Part shown: piece by piece, positions 46,346-53,558 of the stretch
Layout: every line of letters starts with the position of its first letter
Position numbering within the stretch: position 1 is the stretch's first letter
Source: Allobosea sp. 117
GTDB lineage: Bacteria; Pseudomonadota; Alphaproteobacteria; Rhizobiales; Xanthobacteraceae
DNA length: 64,000 nucleotides
Reading direction: 5' to 3'
Assembly (NCBI RefSeq): GCF_000702305.1
Contig: NZ_JNLC01000013.1
Span: 340,317 to 404,316, forward strand
Program-made: the position numbers and the translations under genes
The notes under the pieces: generated by a model
What the model was told of the DNA's origin: nothing
Seen by the model: only the letters and a program-made list of their open reading frames with translations
Databases searched by the model: none

Positions 46346-47491
46346 ATGCCGATTCCGCTTCCGTCCGTTTCTCTCCGCGCACCCGCCCGCGCGCGCGGCA
46401 GGTTCCTGCGTGCTCCGGTGCTCGCCGGGCTCGCCCTCCTGATCGCCCTGCCGCTGGTGTCCGGACTGGCCGCGACGACCGCTCAGGCGCAGTATTACTC
46501 GCCCTATTACGGCGCGCCGCCGGTCTACCCCGACTATTATTACGCGCCGCGCGTCTACCGTGCCCCCGCGCCGCCGCCGGCCCTGCCGCCGGAAGATGTG
46601 CGGCCGATGCTGCGCTCCATGGGCTTCTCGGCGATCAGCCCGACGCGCTTCGTCGCCGGAGCCTATGTTGCCGACGCCACCGATGCGGACGGCACGCGGG
46701 TGCGCGTACGCATCAACCGCTACACCGGCCGGGTGGTTGCAATCCGCCCGATCGGTACCGCCCGCGTCGAGCCGGTGCCGCGTCCGCCCAAGTCGGTGGC
46801 GCGCCCGAATGCGGTTCCGCAGCCGAGGACGGCCGCCCTGCCGCCGGCCGCGCCGCTGCCGCCGCCCGCGCCGGCTGTCCCGCCGGTGAACGACGCCGCG
46901 CCGGCTGCGGGCGCCGAGAAGCCGCTCGACACGCCCGCCGGGGCCAGCCCCGCCGAATCGGCGCCGCCGGTGGCAGCGGTTCCGCCGGCGAGCGAGAAGC
47001 CCGAGCCTGCCGACGCCAAGCCTGCCGACACAAGGCCTGGCGACGCGAAGCCGGTGGAGGAGGCCAAGCCGTCGGTGCCGCCCGCCGATGCCAAGCCGGC
47101 GCCGGCGGTGGCCGCCGTGCCGCCCGCGGACACGAAGCCGGACGTGAAGCCGGCCGACGCCAAGCCTGCCGCCGCCGCGCCCGCCAAGGAAGCAGCGGTC
47201 AAGCCGGATGCGCCTGCCGCCCAGCCGCAGGACGCCGCGCCGGTGCGGGTGATACCGGGCGTGGCGCCTCCCGCCCTGACGCCGCCGACCCCGGCTCCCG
47301 CGGAGCCGGCCGCCGCCGCGCCGCCGCCGCCCGCGCCTCCCGTCGTCGCCAATCCGAAGAACGGGACCGGCACCGGCACCGGCACGCCGGGCGATGCGAT
47401 CTCGGCCGGATCGGCCTCGGTGCTGTCGCGCGATCCCGCGAAGGCGCCGGGCGAGACGCCGAAGGGCAAGAAGAAGGCGTCGAGCAACTAG
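46346..47491 (+). CDS. Secreted Pro/Ala/Lys-rich hypothetical protein with a small alpha/beta domain
   Basis: A 381-residue protein: signal peptide with cleavage near TTAQAQ (about residue 49), a Tyr/Pro-rich stretch (YYSPYYGAPPVYPDYYYAP), a conserved domain of about 60 residues (PPEDVRPMLRSMGFSAISPTRF..., ending GRVVAIRPIG), then about 240 residues of low-complexity Pro/Ala/Lys/Asp sequence rich in ADAKPA-like units. The 60-residue domain recurs in the secreted protein encoded at 48624-49028. The tail could span the periplasm or bind peptidoglycan, as a guess. The ATG at 46346 is preferred over a TTG at 46322; neither has a strong ribosome site. Confidence 0.72.
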   Translation: MPIPLPSVSLRAPARARGRFLRAPVLAGLALLIALPLVSGLAATTAQAQYYSPYYGAPPVYPDYYYAPRVYRAPAPPPALPPEDVRPMLRSMGFSAISPTRFVAGAYVADATDADGTRVRVRINRYTGRVVAIRPIGTARVEPVPRPPKSVARPNAVPQPRTAALPPAAPLPPPAPAVPPVNDAAPAAGAEKPLDTPAGASPAESAPPVAAVPPASEKPEPADAKPADTRPGDAKPVEEAKPSVPPADAKPAPAVAAVPPADTKPDVKPADAKPAAAAPAKEAAVKPDAPAAQPQDAAPVRVIPGVAPPALTPPTPAPAEPAAAAPPPPAPPVVANPKNGTGTGTGTPGDAISAGSASVLSRDPAKAPGETPKGKKKASSN

Positions 47492-47523
47492 CTCACTACG
47501 CCTCCCTGGCCGTCAAAACAAAA

Positions 47524-47557
47524 GGCGCTCCGGCGGATGCCGGGGCGCCCTGATTTT
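47524..47557 (+). terminator. Intrinsic terminator after the secreted-protein gene
   Basis: Arms 47524-47533 and 47540-47549 form a 10-bp stem (one G-T pair) with a 6-nt loop, followed by CTGATTTTT. Confidence 0.8.
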
Positions 47558-47616
47558 TCCGGCCGCCGCGACCCGAACGGTCAGATCGCCGGGCGGCAGC
47601 CTTCACGCCTGAGCCG

Positions 47617-48078
47617 TCACGCGGCAGCCTTGGCCTCGATCACCTTGGCGCTGCCATTGGTGATCGGGATGGTGCGGGGCTTCATGGCCTCGGGGATCTC
47701 GCGAACGAGCTCGACATGGAGCAGGCCGTTCTCGAGACGCGCGCCGCGAATCTCGACATGGTCAGCGAGCTGGAAGCGCCGCTCGAAAGCCCGCGCCGCA
47801 ATGCCCTGATAGAGCACATTGGACGACTTGCTCTCCTCGGTCTCCTGCTTCTCGCCGCGGATGGTGAGGGTGTTCTCCTTCACCTCGATGCCGAGTTCCT
47901 TCTCGGTGAAGCCCGCTACCGCCACGGTGATGCGGTAGGCGTTTTCACCCGTCCGCTCGATGTTGTAGGGCGGATAGGTGGTGCCGCTCTCCACGCCGCC
48001 GACCTGGTCGAGCAGCGAGAACAGCCGGTCGAAGCCGACGGTCGAACGGTAGAGCGGGGAAAAGTCGAACGTACGCAT
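47617..48078 (-). CDS. Small heat-shock protein (Hsp20/IbpA family)
   Basis: A 153-residue alpha-crystallin chaperone that holds unfolding proteins for DnaK/ClpB. MRTFDFSPLYRSTVGFDRLFSLLD is the IbpA/HspA N-terminus; the alpha-crystallin domain spans about residues 35-130 (YPPYNIERTGENAYRITVAVAGFTEKELGIEVKENTLTIRGEKQ, GIAARAFERRFQLADHVEI, ENGLLHVELVREIP). AAAGGAGG lies 7 nt upstream of the ATG at 48078. An RpoH-like promoter and a possible RNA thermometer precede it. ClpB at 28.5 kb is its usual partner. Confidence 0.93.
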   Translation of the reverse strand: MRTFDFSPLYRSTVGFDRLFSLLDQVGGVESGTTYPPYNIERTGENAYRITVAVAGFTEKELGIEVKENTLTIRGEKQETEESKSSNVLYQGIAARAFERRFQLADHVEIRGARLENGLLHVELVREIPEAMKPRTIPITNGSAKVIEAKAAA

Positions 48079-48162
48079 GGCATATCCTCCTTTGAAGCGA
48101 CATGCGAAGGACCCTCTCGCCTGAGCCGGGTCCGGTTGATGCACCGCCATCTGGCCGGTGCA
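48079..48162 (-). promoter_or_regulatory. hsp20 5' leader, possible ROSE-like RNA thermometer
   Basis: Read on the minus strand, the roughly 84-nt leader holds a 7-bp hairpin (TGCACCG/CGGTGCA), a 6-bp pair (GGACCC/GGGTCC), and UCCUU (complement of 48107-48111) able to pair with AAGGA of the ribosome site (within 48086-48093). Rhizobial hsp20 genes are commonly controlled by ROSE thermometers built this way. Pairing was done by eye. Confidence 0.45.
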
Positions 48163-48168
48163 AATTGG

Positions 48169-48196
48169 AAATAGGGGCCGTTTCCGATCCCGCAAG
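48169..48196 (-). promoter_or_regulatory. RpoH (sigma-32)-like promoter of hsp20
   Basis: On the minus strand CTTGCGG (complement of 48190-48196) and CCCCTATTT (complement of 48169-48177) are 12 nt apart, close to the sigma-32 pattern CTTGAAA-N11-15-CCCCATNT. Confidence 0.6.
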
Positions 48197-48623
48197 GGGG
48201 GCGCTGGCGGCCGCGATCCTGCGCGTGCGGCCGGTAATCCGATGCGTCATTTCGGCACGCATGCGGCCATCCACAGCTTTCCGGCGGCCGCCTTGCGTCG
48301 CCGCCCGGACATGCCGGGGCCGCGCGGGCGCCACTGCCCCGCCACGGCCGGGCCATGTGCATGAATGCGTGATGAAGCCTCGCTTCTGCCGCGGTTCAGG
48401 CGATGCCGGCTAAGGTCCCCACAATCCTGGGCCAGCCGTAACCGTGCCGTCCCTATTTTCACTCCCGCGCACAGCTTGTGCCTCAGAATGAACGGCCGAT
48501 GAATGGCCGCTTCGGTCCATGTTCATCCGCTCGACGACCTTATTCCGCTCACTGGGCCCTGCCTCGACCGTGCGATTCCGTGCACGGCGCGGAGCGGGCG
48601 ATCATCCAGGGGGTATCCTGACG
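48197..48623. other. 427-bp region between the hsp20 promoter and the next gene
   Basis: No credible gene or strong hairpin is seen. The open frame of the following secreted protein extends back to 48519 and part of this stretch may therefore be coding. Confidence 0.4.
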
Positions 48624-49028
48624 GTGGTGGCGCGAGTATCGGCCGGAATAGTGGCGGTCGCGCTCCTGTTGACGCAGGCTCCCGCCCTTGTTCCGGCTGC
48701 AGCCTTCGCTCAAGGTGCCGGCATCCGCATCGATCCCTGGCGCGACCCGCTGGTGCAGCCCGGCCGCCGTCCGCCCAGCCCCTACGCGCCCTACGAGACG
48801 CCGCCCTCGGTTGGCCCCAGCGCGCCCCGCGGCATGGATGCCGACGGCGCCGTCGACATGCTGCGCTCGCGCGGCTTCTCCAAGATCTCGGTGCTGCGCC
48901 AGCGCGGCGCGATCATCATCCTCGAGGCCAATGGCCCGCGCGGCGAGCGCGTGCAGCTCATGGTGGACGGCGGCACCGGCGCGATCGCCGGGATGCGCGT
49001 CATCGGCTTCGGCGACAAGCGCTACTGA
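48624..49028 (+). CDS. Small secreted protein sharing a domain with the 46.3-kb protein
   Basis: A protein of 134 residues from the GTG at 48624 (169 if the ATG at 48519 is used). It has a signal peptide (VSAGIVAVALLLTQAPALVPAAAFAQG), a Pro-rich linker, and a C-terminal domain MDADGAVDMLRSRGFSKISVLR... to GTGAIAGMRVIGFGDKRY that aligns with the domain in the protein encoded at 46346-47491 (both have MLRSxGFSxIS and end TGxIxxxRxIG). PepSY-like folding is a guess. GGGGG about 11 nt upstream and direct entry into the signal peptide favour 48624; the choice is uncertain. Confidence 0.65.
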   Translation: MVARVSAGIVAVALLLTQAPALVPAAAFAQGAGIRIDPWRDPLVQPGRRPPSPYAPYETPPSVGPSAPRGMDADGAVDMLRSRGFSKISVLRQRGAIIILEANGPRGERVQLMVDGGTGAIAGMRVIGFGDKRY

Positions 49029-49119
49029 CGGACTTCCCCGGCGGCCATCTTTTCCCGGAAGGCGTGGCGGTGTATCGCTCGGTGCTACGAGTTCCCAACG
49101 TCCTCAGTCGTCGGCCCGG

Positions 49120-50064
49120 ATGATCCTGTACCCAACTGCCGCAAATCCGGTGCCCGAAGGAGCGGTGTGCGGCGTCGTTCGGACGGCCGACGGCATCACG
49201 CTGCGCTATGCGCGCTGGCTGCCGACCGCCCCGTGCCGCGGCACAGTATGCGTGCTGCCCGGGCGCACCGAGAAGATCGAGAAATATTTCGAGACGGTCG
49301 CCGATCTGCGCCGGCGCGGCTTCGCGGTGGCGGTGCTGGACTGGCGCGGGCAGGGCGGCTCGCAGCGCCTCCTGCGCAACCCGACCAAGGGCCACGCGCG
49401 CGACTTCCTCGACTATCAGCTCGACCTCCAGGCCTTCGTGCGCGAGGTGATGCTGCCGGATTGCCCGCCGCCCTATTTCGCGCTCGCCCATTCCATGGGC
49501 GCGGCGATCATGCTCGACACCGCGCGGATCGGCCGGCGCTGGTTCGACCGCATGGTGCTGGTGGCGCCGATGCTCGGCATCGAGCGGGTGCGGCACGAGC
49601 GGGCGGCGCGGCGTTCGGCGCGTCTCCTCGGGGCGCTCGGCTTCGCGCGGCTGAAGGTGCCGGCCCGGCGCGAGATCTACTCCACCAGCCTGCCCTTTGA
49701 GGGCAACCGGCTGTCCTCCGATCCGGTGCGCTACCAGCGCAACCTCGGCATCTCGCGCGAGCATCCCGAGCTCGATGTCGGCGCGCCGACCATCGGCTGG
49801 ATTCGGGCGGCGTTCGATCTGATGGACCGGCTGGCCGACCCCGCCACCGCGCGGGCGATCCGCCAGCCGCTGCTGATGGTGGGTGCTGGCGCCGACGAGA
49901 TCGTCTCGACGCGGGCGATCGAACATCTCGGCACCCGGCTGATCGCCGGCGCGCACATCGTCATTCCCGGCGCGCGGCACGAGATCCTGCAGGAGCGGGA
50001 CGTGTTCCGCGAGCAGCTCCTCGCCGCCTTCGACGCCTTCGTGCCGGGCAGCCCGCCTTACTGA
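49120..50064 (+). CDS. Alpha/beta hydrolase (lysophospholipase/monoacylglycerol lipase-like)
   Basis: A 314-residue serine hydrolase of the PldB/MGL group: GTVCVLPGRTEKIEKYFETVADLRRRGFAVAVLDWRGQGGSQRL (oxyanion region), the nucleophile elbow FALAHSMGAAIML (serine in HSMGA, about residue 126), VLVAPMLGI, and the late acid/histidine region VGAGADEIVS and PGARHEIL. No signal peptide, so cytoplasmic or membrane-peripheral. Substrate is unknown. The ATG at 49120 is chosen because the upstream open frame overlaps another gene. It is convergent with hisN. Confidence 0.88.
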   Translation: MILYPTAANPVPEGAVCGVVRTADGITLRYARWLPTAPCRGTVCVLPGRTEKIEKYFETVADLRRRGFAVAVLDWRGQGGSQRLLRNPTKGHARDFLDYQLDLQAFVREVMLPDCPPPYFALAHSMGAAIMLDTARIGRRWFDRMVLVAPMLGIERVRHERAARRSARLLGALGFARLKVPARREIYSTSLPFEGNRLSSDPVRYQRNLGISREHPELDVGAPTIGWIRAAFDLMDRLADPATARAIRQPLLMVGAGADEIVSTRAIEHLGTRLIAGAHIVIPGARHEILQERDVFREQLLAAFDAFVPGSPPY

Positions 50065-50102
50065 GGCGTCGCGCTCTGCCGTGAAGCGCGGTGGATGAGG
50101 GG

Positions 50103-50888
50103 TCAGCCCCTCGCCAGCACCTCGAGCGCCGCCGCATGCACGCGCGGGTCGCCGGCGACCACCACCCGGCCGCCGCCGAGCACCGGGTTGCCCTCCCAGT
50201 CCGTCACGATGCCGCCGGCGCCCTCGATGACCGGGATCAGCGGCACTATGTCGTGGTCGTGCAGATTGGTCTCGATGACGAGATCGACATGGCCGGCGGC
50301 GACCATGCAATAGGCGTAGCAGTCGCCGCCATAACGGGAGAGCTGCACCTCGTTCTCCACCGCTCCGAACCGGGTGCGGTCCGCCTCGTTCATCAGGCGC
50401 GGGCTGGTGGTGATCATCAGCGCCTCGCCAAGGCCACCGCAGGGGCGCACGCGCAGCGCGCGCTCGCCGGCCGGGCCGCGATAGCGCGCCACCGCGCCGT
50501 CGCCATAGAAGCGCTCGCGCACGAAGGGCTGGTGCATCATGCCGTAGACCGGCCGGCCGTTGCGCGAGAGGCCGATCAGCGTGCCCCAGGCGGGCAGCCC
50601 GGCGATGAAGGACTTGGTGCCGTCGATGGGGTCGAGCATCCAGACGAACTCGGCGTCCGGCTGGTCGTCGTCATATTCCTCGCCCTTGACGCCGTGCTGG
50701 GGGAAGGCGCCCTTGATCAGCGTGCGCATCGCCTGCTCGGCGGCGCGGTCGGCGGCGGTGACGGGGTCGAAATTGGTGCCGCGGCTCTTGTCCTCGATGC
50801 CGATGGCGGTGCGGAAGAAGGGCAGGATCGCCTGGCCGGAGACGTCCGCGAGCTGATGGACGAAGGCCTCGAAATCAACCGCGCCCAT
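50103..50888 (-). CDS. hisN: Histidinol-phosphatase, inositol monophosphatase family
   Basis: HisN removes phosphate from histidinol phosphate in histidine synthesis, replacing HisB-type phosphatases in many alphaproteobacteria. The 261-residue IMPase-fold protein has the metal motif VWMLDPIDGTKSFIAGLPAWGTLIGL (DPIDGT), VKGEEYDDD with the upstream glutamate, and the C-terminal HDHDIVPLIPVIEGAGGIVTDWEG. HisN versus generic SuhB/CysQ is judged from the DPIDGTKSFIAGLP and LHDHDIVPLIPVIEGAGG pattern. Upstream lies the three-copy small-RNA array, recalling the suhB location after which that RNA family is named. Confidence 0.88.
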   Translation of the reverse strand: MGAVDFEAFVHQLADVSGQAILPFFRTAIGIEDKSRGTNFDPVTAADRAAEQAMRTLIKGAFPQHGVKGEEYDDDQPDAEFVWMLDPIDGTKSFIAGLPAWGTLIGLSRNGRPVYGMMHQPFVRERFYGDGAVARYRGPAGERALRVRPCGGLGEALMITTSPRLMNEADRTRFGAVENEVQLSRYGGDCYAYCMVAAGHVDLVIETNLHDHDIVPLIPVIEGAGGIVTDWEGNPVLGGGRVVVAGDPRVHAAALEVLARG

Positions 50889-51052
50889 GATGTTCCCCGG
50901 TCACGAGAAGAGGTGTCCCCGCTGCCGCGGGATCGTCTGCCGCCCGGCGGCGTGCCGGGGTGCCCTGCTTCCATAGCCAGCGCCGGAGGCGGCCGCAATG
51001 GGCGAGGGGCTTGGAGGGGCCGCGGCCGCGGTCGGCGATTATGTGCGACATT

Positions 51053-51071
51053 CTGGCATACGTTGTGCCAG
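51053..51071. repeat. Short perfect inverted repeat (CTGGCA/TGCCAG)
   Basis: Arms of 6 bp with a 7-nt loop, about 160 nt upstream of hisN and 100 nt before the first small RNA. The preceding ACATTCTGGC also occurs at the -10/start region of the first small RNA (51156-51165). Confidence 0.4.
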
Positions 51072-51131
51072 ATGCGCGTGAGCCGCATGGCTGCCATGTC
51101 GGCATGGTCAGGAAATAGGCATGCCCAACGC

Positions 51132-51160
51132 TTGCAATCGGGAAGCAGAGCTGCCACATT
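51132..51160 (+). promoter_or_regulatory. Promoter of small RNA copy 1
   Basis: TTGCAA (51132-51137), 17-nt spacer, CACATT (51155-51160). The same TTGNNN-N17-CAnnTT layout stands at the same distance before the other two copies. Confidence 0.65.
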
Positions 51161-51165
51161 CTGGC

Positions 51166-51266
51166 GGTGCAGAAACGCGATTGGCGTTGCGTTTCTGCTG
51201 CCCTCCTTGGGCGTTTCCTCCCTAGACTTAGGCCGCTCCGTTCGCGTGAGCGGCCTCTTTCTTTTT
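51166..51266 (+). ncRNA. suhB/MmgR (alpha-r8)-like small RNA, copy 1
   Basis: A transcript of about 101 nt predicted from the promoter to the end of the T-tract. Hairpin 1 has 10-bp arms 51169-51178 and 51189-51198 around GATTGGCGTT. A near-invariant linker follows, containing CCTCCTTGGGC and the pyrimidine-rich TTTCCTCCCTAGACTT, presumably the seed. The terminator stem is GGCCGCTC (51231-51238) / GAGCGGCC (51248-51255), then TCTTTCTTTTT. No ORF is plausible. In Sinorhizobium the family member MmgR limits PHB granule number. Family assignment rests on remembered core and architecture, not a search. Confidence 0.8.
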
Positions 51267-51512
51267 GGGGGTCCCGATCGGCGGACGTCCCATAAAGTCG
51301 TTTTATTTCAATTACATAGCGTGACCCGATCGCGGTCGCACGCCCCGCCGCCCGGCCCTTGCGAGGGCTTGTGTGGAGTGCTGGGCGAACGACCCCTGCC
51401 GTTACGGCATTCGTGGTCGTGATCGCTGTGCAGGCGAGAATCCGAAACCCGCGATTTGATTTCGATCGCAATCAAATGCCCGTGGGCGCGATTTCACTTC
51501 TTTCGTTTTCAC

Positions 51513-51541
51513 TTGAGTTTGGTGCGGCGCACTGGCATATT
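51513..51541 (+). promoter_or_regulatory. Promoter of small RNA copy 2
   Basis: TTGAGT (51513-51518), 17-nt spacer, CATATT (51536-51541). Confidence 0.65.
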
Positions 51542-51546
51542 GTTGC

Positions 51547-51643
51547 GGTGCGGCGACGTGATTGGCGTTGCGTCGCCGCCGCCCTCCTTGGGCGTTTCCT
51601 CCCTAGACTTGGGCCGCTCGCTTGCGAGCGGCCTCTTTCTTTT
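51547..51643 (+). ncRNA. suhB/MmgR (alpha-r8)-like small RNA, copy 2
   Basis: About 97 nt. Hairpin 1 has 9-bp arms 51550-51558 and 51571-51579 whose bases differ from copy 1 on both sides while pairing is kept; the loop again contains GATTGGCGT. The linker is identical to copy 1 apart from G for A in the ACTT(A/G)GG junction. The terminator has changed to GGCCGCTCG/CGAGCGGCC (51612-51620, 51625-51633) with a CTTG loop, followed by TCTTTCTTTT. Divergence of both stems suggests an older duplicate under selection. Confidence 0.8.
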
Positions 51644-51857
51644 CAGCTCCCGGTATCCTGCTCCCACATCACGGCGCCCCGCCGGGGCGCGTGCTCGATC
51701 ATGCGCGTGCATGAAACCCGGGCTTCAACGCCGGCGACGAAAAAGGCCGAGCGTCGGGGATGCGACAACTCGGCCGTTTAGCTGCAAAAAGTGAGATATT
51801 TAGGACACAGTCGCCGCGGATTGCTCGCGCATGCACAAAGGATCGCGCCTCCGTGCC

Positions 51858-51886
51858 TTGATTATTCCGCAATGCACCGACATCTT
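51858..51886 (+). promoter_or_regulatory. Promoter of small RNA copy 3
   Basis: TTGATT (51858-51863), 17-nt spacer, CATCTT (51881-51886). Confidence 0.65.
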
Positions 51887-51891
51887 TCCGC

Positions 51892-51989
51892 CTGTACGCA
51901 GCGATTGGCGTCGCTTCGTACTGCCCTCCTTGGGCGTTTCCTCCCTAGACTTAGGCCGCTCCGTTCGCGTGAGCGGCCTCTTTCTTTTT
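51892..51989 (+). ncRNA. suhB/MmgR (alpha-r8)-like small RNA, copy 3
   Basis: About 98 nt. Hairpin 1 pairs GTACG (51894-51898) with CGTAC (51917-51921) and AGCG (51900-51903) with CGCT (51912-51915), with one C/T mismatch; the loop keeps ATTGGCGT. Linker and terminator (arms 51954-51961 and 51971-51978, TCTTTCTTTTT) are identical to copy 1, so copies 1 and 3 share their 3' halves while their 5' stems differ completely. Confidence 0.8.
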
Positions 51990-52264
51990 GGCGTCCCTTT
52001 TTCCCGGCGTTGGATGTCCTGGCGGAGCCGGCATCCTTTCCGAGTGGAGCCTCAAGGCGGGCTCGCCCGATTTTCGACCGACGTATTCCTGCCGCCTTCA
52101 CTTCGCGGTCTAACCCCAACTCATGTGAGGGGAAAACGTCGGCGGAACCGAGCGTGCAGAATTCGTATATCTCTCATTCCCAAAATGCAAGGCTGTCTGT
52201 CGCATTTTTGTATGGGCCTATAAAAAACGCCCATACTGGCAATCAAGCTATTGTAAATGAAGAA

Positions 52265-53155
52265 TTATTCTGCAGCAGTCCGGAGCGGCGCGAGGGCCAG
52301 GTGGTCGATCCTGGCCAGCCGCGCGGCGACCTCCATGAGGTCTTCGCGCAGCTTTTCGAAGCGCCCGGTCGGCTGATAGCTGCGCTCGTCCATGTAGAGC
52401 GCGCGGTTTATCTCGATCTGAATCGCATGCATCCCCGAGGCGGGGTTGCCGTAATGCTCGGTGATGAAGCCGCCGGCATAGGGCTTGTTGCGCACCACCG
52501 AATAGCCGCGGCGACGTAGCTCGGTCTCCAGCACGTCGGTCAGCGCGCCGGCGCAGCTCGTGCCGTAGCGGTCGCCGATCACCATGTCGGTGCGCGGGCG
52601 GTCCTCGCGGCCGCTGCTCATCGAGGGCATGGAATGGCAATCGACCAGCACGGCGATGCCGAAGCTGTGCTGCATCTGCATCATCAACCGCCGCAGCGTG
52701 CGGTGATAGGGCTTGTAGAGCGTCTCGATGCGCTGGATCGCGTCGTCCACCGGAATGCGGCGCCCGTAGATCTCCTGCGCCTCGCCGACGATGCGGGCGA
52801 TGGTGCCCAGCCCGCCCGAGACCCGCATGGAGCGCGTGTTCGCATAGGCGGGCAGGCGACCCTCGAACATGCGCGGGTCGAGCTCGTAGGGCTCGCGGTT
52901 GACGTCGAGATAGCAGCGCGGGAAATGCGCCCGCATGAAGGGCATGCCGGCATCGACCACGCCGCCGAACAGCGCGTCGACGAAGCTGTCCTCCGAGCGG
53001 CGGAGCGTCTGCAGGTCGAGCCGCGCCTGGACGAGGAAGCTGTGCGGGTAGACGACGCCGCTGTGGGGCGAGTTGAACAGGACGGGCGCGACGATCCGCT
53101 CGGGTTCCACCACCTCGAATGGCGGATCGATCGTTTCAGCCACGCTGGCAGCCAT
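52265..53155 (-). CDS. hutG: N-formylglutamate amidohydrolase family protein
   Basis: A 296-residue zinc amidohydrolase of the HutG/DUF (PF05013-type) family: VLFNSPHSGVVYP (first histidine), RSEDSFVDALFGG, FPRCYLDVNREPYELDPRMF, AVLVDCHSMPSM, and MVIGDRYGTSCAGALTD with IQIEINRALYMDE near the C-terminus. It would release glutamate from N-formylglutamate, the last step of one histidine-degradation route, but no other hut gene is nearby. Its position beside cpdR is conserved in this order, so its role may not be histidine use. Confidence 0.88.
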   Translation of the reverse strand: MAASVAETIDPPFEVVEPERIVAPVLFNSPHSGVVYPHSFLVQARLDLQTLRRSEDSFVDALFGGVVDAGMPFMRAHFPRCYLDVNREPYELDPRMFEGRLPAYANTRSMRVSGGLGTIARIVGEAQEIYGRRIPVDDAIQRIETLYKPYHRTLRRLMMQMQHSFGIAVLVDCHSMPSMSSGREDRPRTDMVIGDRYGTSCAGALTDVLETELRRRGYSVVRNKPYAGGFITEHYGNPASGMHAIQIEINRALYMDERSYQPTGRFEKLREDLMEVAARLARIDHLALAPLRTAAE

Positions 53156-53558
53156 GACCCGCCGCTACCTTCCCGTTTCGCCTCGCCGACCGGTCAGGAC
53201 GGCTTGCCCGGCTCTGTCGCCGAACCATGTCCCTATCATGCGCGGCGCCGGCGCGAAATGTCGACGCGAAATTCGAGGGATTTTGCGCCGGCCACGGCGT
53301 TTCGAGCCCGCTCCGGCGGGCCGGTGCGACGTATCGGCCGCGCGCCTCGCAAGGATTTGTCGCGTTTCGAGAACGCGGCCTTGATCAACGCGTTGCGCTG
53401 TGGGGGCACGCGAAAGTCATTCAATTTTAGGCACATATGATCTAAAGCACCGGGGAGAGGGCCGGGACGCGCGATTCGTCGCCTCCGGGCCATGCGGAAG
53501 CAGGATCGGCCGGCCGGGAGCCGGCGAGCCGGGAATGAAGTGAGACGGGTGAATGGGG
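53156..53558. other. 403-bp divergent region between hutG and cpdR
   Basis: No gene is seen. It contains a long inverted repeat (arms GCCGGCGCGAAAT 53247-53259 and its complement with one mismatch 53280-53292, 20-nt spacer) and an AT-richer stretch (53415-53445) that may be the cpdR promoter. I see no TTAA-N7-TTAA CtrA site. Confidence 0.4.

Noticed and set aside
51359..52519. Several open frames (130-240 codons) across the small-RNA array
   Set aside because: They run through the promoters, hairpins and terminators of the three RNA genes, overlap one another in different frames and show no protein family.
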